DNA from: Clostridiales bacterium
GTDB taxonomy: Bacteria; Bacillota; Clostridia; Oscillospirales; Acutalibacteraceae
Length of the DNA: 10,975 bases
Reading direction: 5' to 3'
Assembly (NCBI GenBank): GCA_020860025.1
Contig: JAJBVC010000107.1
Location: 1 to 10,975 of the forward strand
Made by a program: the position numbers and the translations under genes. Position 1 is the stretch's first letter; each line of letters starts with the position of its first letter. A model generated the notes under the pieces. The model ran no database searches. It was not told the DNA's origin and saw nothing but the letters and a program-made list of their open reading frames with translations. Shown one piece after another: positions 6,531 through 10,975 of this stretch.

Positions 6531-6769
6531 AATGATGTTGAGAAAGTAGTCAGAATTAAGCATTTTGCGAGTGGGAACTGTACATATAAGTACTGTCCCG
6601 AGTAAAAGCCTAAAAATACCAAAAATGTCTACAAAAATCGGGGTCCCCGCAAAGTCGTTGACTTTGTGGGGAGAGGAGAAACACATGGAGCGTTCGTTAC
6701 GAATTGCGTCAGCAATTTGTTTGAATGCGAAATGTGTTTGGACGATATGCCTGCTTAATCGACATCATT
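6531..6769 (-). mobile_element. MITE-like element, long copy (239 bp)
   Basis: The ends are inverted: AATGATGTTGA (6531-6541) and TCGACATCATT (6759-6769), one mismatch in 11. Read on the minus strand it matches the 2545-2665 copy over both flanks, for example GTCCAAACACATTTCGCATT (minus-strand reading) is shared exactly, and TGCTTAATTCTGACTACTTT is also shared. About 120 bp at 6568-6689 are extra relative to the short copy. These contain a 12-bp stem, CCCCGCAAAGTC (6645-6656) with GACTTTGTGGGG (6660-6671, one G-T pair, loop GTT), and a weaker stem at 6573-6599 (GGGA/TCCC outside GTAC/GTAC). A further small stem AATTGC/GCAATT lies at about 6703-6718. The right end runs into the S1-domain gene and provides its last four codons and stop. 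Confidence 0.65.
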
Positions 6770-7675
6770 AAAATCTGTTATAATCTCTTTTGGACATAGT
6801 TCGGGTGTATATCGCCATATATCTATATGACTGTCACTGCAAAAATATGTCAGCTCCTGCGGTATTGAGCAAGCTTCAAACGCTTCGACTATAACAAGCT
6901 TAATTTTCATTTTTGACGGAATTACCGATTTTATATAAACCGCCACCTGCTGCCCTATTACAAGGTTTTCCTGCGGTTCGGCAAGTCCCGCAAGATTCGG
7001 CATAAGTTCAACAAAAATTCCGTACTCCTCAATACTTCTTACAGTACCCGTTACTGTTTCGCCGGCTGTGAAAAACGCTGCGTTTTCCTCCCACGTTCCA
7101 AGCAATTCTTTTAGTGAAAATGTCAACTTGGTCGGCTCTCTTTTGCGCAGAACCGTCTTTATACTCTGACCCTCAAAAAGCCTCTGATTCGGATGTGAAA
7201 TTCTCGACACGGAAAGCATATCAATAGGTATCAATGCGTTTATTCCGGCTCCAATATCTATAAAAGCGCCGAATTTTTCAAGATGCGTTACGGCTGCGTC
7301 AATTATATCGCCCGGTTTCAGGTTATCTATGTACTCCTTTTTGCACTGAAGCTGTACGGCTCTTCTTGAAAGTATTGCCGAAACATTTGAAAATGCATCA
7401 CGCTGAAATCCGATAATTATAAAGCATACGCTTTTATTCACCTTTGAAATCAGCGCAATATCACGTACTTCTCCCTCCTCAATTCCGAGCGCTCCCTCAT
7501 TTCTCGGTATCACTCCACGCACAACTCCCAAATCAACGTGCAGATTATGCTCTCTGTCACAAAGCAGTACCTTTGATTCTATAACCGTTTTTTGTACCAT
7601 ACACTCCTTTAATTCCTCTATTGACTCAAAGCTTTTTGCAAGCGTCGGGTTCTTCCCCTCGGGGTAAAAATTCAT
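6755..7675 (-). CDS. S1-domain RNA-binding protein (ribosomal protein S1-like)
   Basis: Cytoplasmic protein of 306 residues built of three S1 (OB-fold) modules: a diverged one at about 32-105, a clear one at 120-190 (GDIIDAAVTHLEKFGAFIDI, then ALIPI) and another at 204-262 (GETVTGTVRSIEEYGIFVEL). The FGAFI/YGIFV strands are typical RNA-binding surfaces. It is shorter than the classical S1 of Gram-negatives and resembles the S1-like proteins of Clostridia; whether it acts on the ribosome is not shown. I choose the ATG at 7675, with GTGAG 7 nt upstream; a GTG four codons earlier (7687) has no ribosome site. The tail NDVD-stop (6755-6769) lies in the terminal repeat of the MITE-like element, so the original C-terminus may have been changed by insertion. 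It is divergent from the DUF951-murI-prfA run. Confidence 0.85.
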   Translation of the reverse strand: MNFYPEGKNPTLAKSFESIEELKECMVQKTVIESKVLLCDREHNLHVDLGVVRGVIPRNEGALGIEEGEVRDIALISKVNKSVCFIIIGFQRDAFSNVSAILSRRAVQLQCKKEYIDNLKPGDIIDAAVTHLEKFGAFIDIGAGINALIPIDMLSVSRISHPNQRLFEGQSIKTVLRKREPTKLTFSLKELLGTWEENAAFFTAGETVTGTVRSIEEYGIFVELMPNLAGLAEPQENLVIGQQVAVYIKSVIPSKMKIKLVIVEAFEACSIPQELTYFCSDSHIDIWRYTPELCPKEIITDFNDVD

Positions 7676-7699
7676 AACATCACTCACTTTTTTTAATCA

Positions 7700-7761
7700 A
7701 CGGCATATCGAAAAACTTTTTATGATTCTATTTTTCTGTTTCGTTCAGCCGATATTGCCGT
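7700..7761 (-). promoter_or_regulatory. Stem-loop in the leader of the S1-domain gene
   Basis: CGGCATATCG (7701-7710) pairs with CGATATTGCCG (7750-7760) with a single-base bulge, plus A7700-T7761, giving 11 bp around a 39-nt loop. On the transcript it lies just before the start codon. S1 genes in other bacteria are known to be self-regulated through the leader; that this stem does so here is inference. Confidence 0.35.
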
Positions 7762-7789
7762 AATTAAATATATGAGCAAAATCAGTCAA
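7761..7789 (-). promoter_or_regulatory. Possible promoter of the S1-domain gene
   Basis: On the minus strand TTGACT (7789-7784) is a good -35 box. The -10 is less clear: TAATTA at 17 nt (7766-7761) or TTTAAT at 15 nt. The position, some 75-90 nt before the start, is reasonable. Confidence 0.4.
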
Positions 7790-7853
7790 TAATTCCCTTT
7801 TTTACCCGACTGCACCATAACTTTTTTCGCACGCTTATCCGCTTTAAAATTTG

Positions 7854-7868
7854 AATAATTAAATTATT
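7854..7868. promoter_or_regulatory. AT-rich 15-bp palindrome touching the DUF951 promoter
   Basis: AATAATT-A-AATTATT is a perfect palindrome whose right edge overlaps the -35 box at 7867. Near the transcription start, TTAGATAAT and TTTAGATAAT follow in tandem (7899-7917). Either could be a regulator site, but both are low-complexity AT sequence. Confidence 0.25.
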
Positions 7869-7895
7869 GTAATATAGTATTAACGGTGATATAAT
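7867..7895 (+). promoter_or_regulatory. Sigma-A promoter for the DUF951-murI-prfA run
   Basis: TTGTAA (7867-7872), 17-nt spacer, TATAAT (7890-7895). Predicted start is near 7902, leaving a leader of about 30 nt. No other convincing promoter is seen before the end of the window, so the following genes may share it. Confidence 0.65.
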
Positions 7896-7931
7896 ATCTT
7901 AGATAATTTAGATAATATTGGTGATGGTTTT

Positions 7932-8126
7932 ATGGATTTGAATTTGGAACTCGGTAATATCGTAATTATGAAAAAGCCTCATCCCTGCGGCGGCAACGAA
8001 TTTGAAATCACACGTCTCGGCGTTGACTACAAGTTAAAGTGCTGTACCTGCGGCAGAGAGGTTATGATTCCACGAATCAAAGCGCAAAAAAGTATAAAAT
8101 CAGTTAAGGTTGTTGATAATGAGTAG
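7932..8126 (+). CDS. DUF951 family small protein
   Basis: 64 residues, normal for the DUF951 family. It shows the family pattern: a short N-terminal strand, KKPHPCGGNEFEITRLGVDY (14-33), then KCCTCGREVMIPR (36-48). C19, C37/C38 and C40 could bind a metal such as zinc; the function of the family is unknown to me. The start ATG is preceded by GGTGAT, which matches the 3' end of 16S rRNA, at about 6-7 nt. The stop overlaps the first codons of murI by 8 nt, so the two are probably translated together. Genes of this family often lie near translation or replication genes in Firmicutes. Confidence 0.9.
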   Translation: MDLNLELGNIVIMKKPHPCGGNEFEITRLGVDYKLKCCTCGREVMIPRIKAQKSIKSVKVVDNE

Positions 8127-8901
8127 CAAAAAACCGATAGGCTTCCTTGATTCGGGCATAGGCGGAGTCAGCGTTATTTCGCAGGCAATTAAGCTTTTGC
8201 CGAATGAAGATTATTTCTTTTTCAGCGATTCCGTCAACAATCCCTACGGCGACAAGAGCGACGGCAATATTATAAGCCGCTGTGACTTTATCGCTGATTT
8301 TCTCATAAATAAAAAGAACTGCAAGGCTGTCGTTATAGCCTGCAACACGGCTTCCGCCAAGGCTGTAGGCTTTCTGCGTGAAAAATACACTTCGATACCG
8401 TTTATCGCTATTGAGCCTGCGTATAAAATGGTGCATGATTTTAATCCCGACGGCTTTACGCTCGTTATGGCTACCAAAGGTACGCTTGAAAGCGAAAAAT
8501 TTCACCGTCTTTACACTTCCTATGACAATCACAACACCGAGCTTCTTGCCTGCGTCGGACTTGCTGATTTAATTGAGCAAAACGACATTGACGGATTAAA
8601 GGATTATTTAAACCGCACTCTCGGTAAATACAGCGGCAAAACAGACAATGTTGTTTTAGGCTGCACACATTACCCTCTTGCCAAAAAAGAAATCGGCGAT
8701 GTTTTGGGTGACGTTCGTTTCTTTGACGGCGCCGTCGGCGTTTCACATCAGCTGAAAAACGTACTTGCCGAGCGTGATTTGCTCAATAATCAAAAAGAGC
8801 GTGGGAAAATTGAATTTTTGGATTCATCTCCGACAGACGAACTGAAAAAAATAAAAGAAAAAAGATTTTTTAATATATTACATCAAGAGGAAAAACAATG
8901 A
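8119..8901 (+). CDS. murI: Glutamate racemase
   Basis: Cytoplasmic enzyme that interconverts L- and D-glutamate without cofactor, supplying D-Glu for peptidoglycan. 260 residues, typical length. Landmarks: GFLDSGIGG (8-16, with D11 and S12), NPYGDKS (41-47), the first catalytic Cys in VIACNTAS (C75) and the second in GCTHYP (C182, followed by H184). Both cysteines needed for the two-base mechanism are present. The start is the ATG at 8119, with TAAGG about 9 nt upstream and an 8-nt overlap with the DUF951 gene; upstream TTG codons in frame are not needed. The end overlaps prfA by ATGA. The SDSVNNPYG segment is slightly unlike the common DTARVPYG form but keeps the key Asp and PYG. Aspartate racemase relatives share the fold, but the motifs favour the glutamate enzyme. 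Confidence 0.9.
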   Translation: MSSKKPIGFLDSGIGGVSVISQAIKLLPNEDYFFFSDSVNNPYGDKSDGNIISRCDFIADFLINKKNCKAVVIACNTASAKAVGFLREKYTSIPFIAIEPAYKMVHDFNPDGFTLVMATKGTLESEKFHRLYTSYDNHNTELLACVGLADLIEQNDIDGLKDYLNRTLGKYSGKTDNVVLGCTHYPLAKKEIGDVLGDVRFFDGAVGVSHQLKNVLAERDLLNNQKERGKIEFLDSSPTDELKKIKEKRFFNILHQEEKQ

Positions 8902-9974
8902 TAGAAAAGCTTATAGAAGTTGAAAAAAGATTTGACGAGGTAAGCGCTCTCGTATGCGACGCCGAGGTTGTCAGCGATTTGGAGCGTTATACAAAGCTTA
9001 TGCGTGAGCTAAAGCACCTTACCCCGGTTGTTGAAAAATTCAGAGAATACAAAAAAGCCGAAAAAACGTATGAGGAGTCAAAGGCTATGCTCGACGAAGG
9101 CGGACTTGACGCAGATTTTGCCGATATGGTCAGGGAAGAATTTGAAACGAGCAAAGAGGACGTTGAGCGTATAAACGAGGAGCTTAAAATTCTTCTTTTA
9201 CCGAGAGATCCCAACGATGACAAGAATGTTATTATTGAAATCAGAGGCGGTGCAGGCGGAGAGGAAAGCGCCCTATTTGCAGGCGTACTTTTTCGTATGT
9301 ACTCTATGTATGCACAGACAAAGGGCTTCAAAACCGAGGTCATAAACGCAAACGAAACGGGACTCGGCGGTTACAAGGAAATCAGCTTTTCGGTTGAGGG
9401 TGACGGAGCATATTCAAGGTTTAAGTTTGAATCGGGTGTTCACCGTGTTCAGCGTGTTCCCGAAACCGAGAGCCAGGGCAGAATTCACACGTCTACAACG
9501 ACAGTTGCCGTTTTGCCCGAGGCTGAAGAGGTTGATTTTGAAATCAATCCCAAGGATTTACAGATTGACACGTTTCGCTCATCGGGCGCAGGCGGTCAAC
9601 ATATCAACAAAACATCGTCAGCAATACGCATTACTCATTTACCGACAGGCACTGTAGTCGAATGTCAGGACGAAAGAAGTCAGCACAAAAACAAGGAAAA
9701 GGCTATGAAAGTTCTTCGTTCCCGACTTTATGACGCTGAAAAGGCTAAACACGACGCAGAAATAGCCGGCGAACGCAAGTCGCAGGTAGGCACAGGCGAC
9801 AGAAGCGAAAGAATACGCACCTACAACTATCCGCAGGGCAGAGTTTCAGACCACAGAATCGGACTTACGCTTTACAAGCTTGAGCAGTTTCTCAACGGCG
9901 ATATGGACGAGATGATTGATGCGCTCATAACAGCCGACACAGCTGAAAAATTAAAATCAAGTGAAATAGAATAA
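8898..9974 (+). CDS. prfA: Peptide chain release factor 1
   Basis: Reads UAA and UAG stop codons on the ribosome and triggers peptide release. 358 residues, full length. Acidic, helical N-terminal domain (about 1-105), GGAGGEES (117-124), the codon-reading tripeptide in RVPETESQG as P188-E189-T190 (PxT marks RF-1; RF-2 would have SPF), and the catalytic GGQ at 232-234 in GAGGQHINKT. The C-terminal part ends normally. The ATG overlaps the murI stop (ATGA) and has AGAGG about 7 nt upstream. GGQ is normally methylated by PrmC, whose gene often follows prfA; here an XRE-type gene follows instead. Confidence 0.97.
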   Translation: MIEKLIEVEKRFDEVSALVCDAEVVSDLERYTKLMRELKHLTPVVEKFREYKKAEKTYEESKAMLDEGGLDADFADMVREEFETSKEDVERINEELKILLLPRDPNDDKNVIIEIRGGAGGEESALFAGVLFRMYSMYAQTKGFKTEVINANETGLGGYKEISFSVEGDGAYSRFKFESGVHRVQRVPETESQGRIHTSTTTVAVLPEAEEVDFEINPKDLQIDTFRSSGAGGQHINKTSSAIRITHLPTGTVVECQDERSQHKNKEKAMKVLRSRLYDAEKAKHDAEIAGERKSQVGTGDRSERIRTYNYPQGRVSDHRIGLTLYKLEQFLNGDMDEMIDALITADTAEKLKSSEIE

Positions 9975-9997
9975 TATTTAAAATTTTTGGTGCTATT

Positions 9998-10636
9998 ATG
10001 TCGATTAAACAAGGTGAATATTTAAAATCACTCAGAACATCTCACAATTTAAGTCAGGACGCTTTAAGTGAAATACTCAATATTTCAAGGCAGTCCATTT
10101 CAAAGTGGGAACAGGGCAATTCCTTTCCCGATATAGAAAATGCGCAAAAGCTTGCCGAATACTACGGCGTTTCCATCGATTCAATCGTTAAAGGCGAGGC
10201 TGACACGATTTCATCCGGTGACGCTGATTTAAACAGCGCCGTCAATTCATTTAACAATCAGAAAGAGGATGAAAGTGGCAATACCAAATCCGAAAGCGGC
10301 GACGAATTTCCAAAACACGAAAAAAAGAAACGCAGCACTCTTTTCTACTCATATCCTGTTATCACCGTAATTATTTACTGTATTCTCGGCGTTTTATTTT
10401 CGCCAAAGGGCTGGTACATCGGCTGGACTGTTCTTCTTACGATTCCGCTGTTTTATACCGCTGTAATCGCAAATGAAAAGAAAAAGCCTGTAATCTTCTG
10501 CTATCCCGTTCTCGTTTTGCTCATATATTTACTTTTAGGCTTTCTCTTTAATTTATGGCATCCGCTTTGGATTTTATTTTTAACTATTCCTTTATTCTAC
10601 ATACTTGCCGTAAAGCAAGGCAAAAAAAGCGAGTAA
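9998..10636 (+). CDS. XRE-family HTH regulator with duplicated membrane domain
   Basis: 212 residues. Residues 6-65 form a typical helix-turn-helix of the Xre/HTH_3 type (LSQDALSEILNISRQSISKWE, helices at about 18-37, then FPDIENAQKLAEYYGVSID). A polar, charged spacer (66-113) leads to about four membrane segments (117-157 and 167-206). The two membrane halves are copies of each other: YPV...Y..LG.LF...W...LTIPLFY at 119-153 and again at 169-201. Such proteins are probably DNA-binding regulators tethered to the membrane, sensing an envelope or intramembrane signal; no ligand is evident. The ATG has a weak GGTG 5 nt upstream and lies 23 nt after prfA, and the tsaC-like gene starts 13 nt after its stop. 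It may be an insertion into a conserved prfA-tsaC neighbourhood. Confidence 0.85.
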   Translation: MSIKQGEYLKSLRTSHNLSQDALSEILNISRQSISKWEQGNSFPDIENAQKLAEYYGVSIDSIVKGEADTISSGDADLNSAVNSFNNQKEDESGNTKSESGDEFPKHEKKKRSTLFYSYPVITVIIYCILGVLFSPKGWYIGWTVLLTIPLFYTAVIANEKKKPVIFCYPVLVLLIYLLLGFLFNLWHPLWILFLTIPLFYILAVKQGKKSE

Positions 10637-10649
10637 CGAAAGTGTAAAA

Positions 10650-10975
10650 ATGGAAACTAAAATTTTAACCACAACCGAATTCGACATCGCCCTTGCGGGT
10701 CAAATTATCGCAAACGGCGGGTTGGTAGCGTTCCCGACCGAAACTGTTTACGGTCTTGGAGCAAACGCTTTAAATGAGCAGGCTGTAAAAAAAATTTATA
10801 TCGCAAAAGGCAGACCGAGCGACAATCCTCTTATAGTTCACGTCAGCAAAAAAGAGGACATTGCCCCTCTTGTAAAGGAAATTACACCTGCCGCAAAAAA
10901 GCTGATTGACCGCTTTTTCCCGGGCCCTATTACAATAATTCTGCCTAAGAGCAATCTGATTAACGACACTGTCAG
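10650..10975 (+). CDS. Threonylcarbamoyl-AMP synthase (TsaC/Sua5), N-terminal part
   Basis: The gene runs off the window; 108 codons are visible. The product makes threonylcarbamoyl-AMP from Thr, bicarbonate and ATP, the first step in t6A modification of tRNAs that read ANN codons. Family signatures present: GGLVAFPTETVYGLG (23-37), KGRPSDNPLIVHV (53-65) and FPGPITIIL (89-97), which together form the nucleotide and threonine pocket. Whether the C-terminal Sua5 domain is present cannot be seen. The ATG at 10650 has only a weak purine stretch (GAAAGTG) upstream but starts just before the conserved domain. The prfA-(prmC)-sua5 order is common in Firmicutes and fits this assignment. Confidence 0.93.
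   Translation, partial: METKILTTTEFDIALAGQIIANGGLVAFPTETVYGLGANALNEQAVKKIYIAKGRPSDNPLIVHVSKKEDIAPLVKEITPAAKKLIDRFFPGPITIILPKSNLINDTV

Noticed and set aside
6565..6771. 68-codon open frame inside the long MITE-like copy
   Set aside because: It spans element stems and the terminal repeat, lacks a ribosome site, and is not maintained in the short copy.
7676..7687. GTG start for the S1-domain protein
   Set aside because: No ribosome site before it; the ATG at 7675 has GTGAG at 7 nt.

Overview
The window comes from a low-to-moderate-GC Gram-positive bacterium, most likely a Clostridia member of the Ruminococcus/Oscillospiraceae type. The evidence is the purine-rich ribosome binding sites, consensus sigma-A promoters with 17-nt spacers, a lipoprotein with a Ser/Gly linker, a VTC/DUF4956/carbohydrate-binding cassette, a DUF951 gene, and a RF-1 of the Firmicutes kind. 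The exact genus cannot be fixed from the sequence alone.

Layout. (1) 99-3511, minus strand: a three-gene unit read right to left. It contains a VTC-domain protein (polyphosphate-polymerase fold), a DUF4956 membrane protein, and a secreted lipoprotein with a long Ser/Gly/Thr linker and a beta-helix-like carbohydrate-binding domain (DUF4353 type). A 121-bp MITE-like element and a 7-bp tandem repeat lie between the first two genes. (2) 3512-3858: a divergent control region with two clear sigma-A promoters facing away from each other and several short palindromes. (3) 3859-6088, plus strand: a sensor histidine kinase and an OmpR-type response regulator with overlapping ends. The kinase has an altered ATP-binding G1 box. 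(4) 6089-6754: no convincing gene. This convergent intergenic region holds about 400 bp of closely packed hairpins, followed by a 239-bp second copy, in opposite orientation, of the MITE-like element. Its end supplies the stop codon of the next gene. (5) 6755-7675, minus strand: an S1-domain RNA-binding protein. (6) 7932-10975, plus strand: a tightly packed housekeeping run. It contains a DUF951 protein, glutamate racemase (murI), peptide chain release factor 1 (prfA), an XRE-type regulator with four membrane segments, and the start of the tsaC/sua5 gene for threonylcarbamoyl-AMP synthesis.

How the parts may work together. The VTC/DUF4956/lipoprotein set looks like one envelope-associated system, and the divergent two-component system is a natural candidate for its regulator. 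This is inference from arrangement only. The downstream run combines cell-wall precursor supply (D-glutamate), translation termination and tRNA modification.

The points most worth following up are the paired inverted MITE-like elements with about 30-bp imperfect terminal repeats, the hairpin-dense block next to one of them, the G1-box substitutions in the kinase, and the membrane-anchored XRE protein with an internal duplication. That XRE gene sits where prmC is often found.
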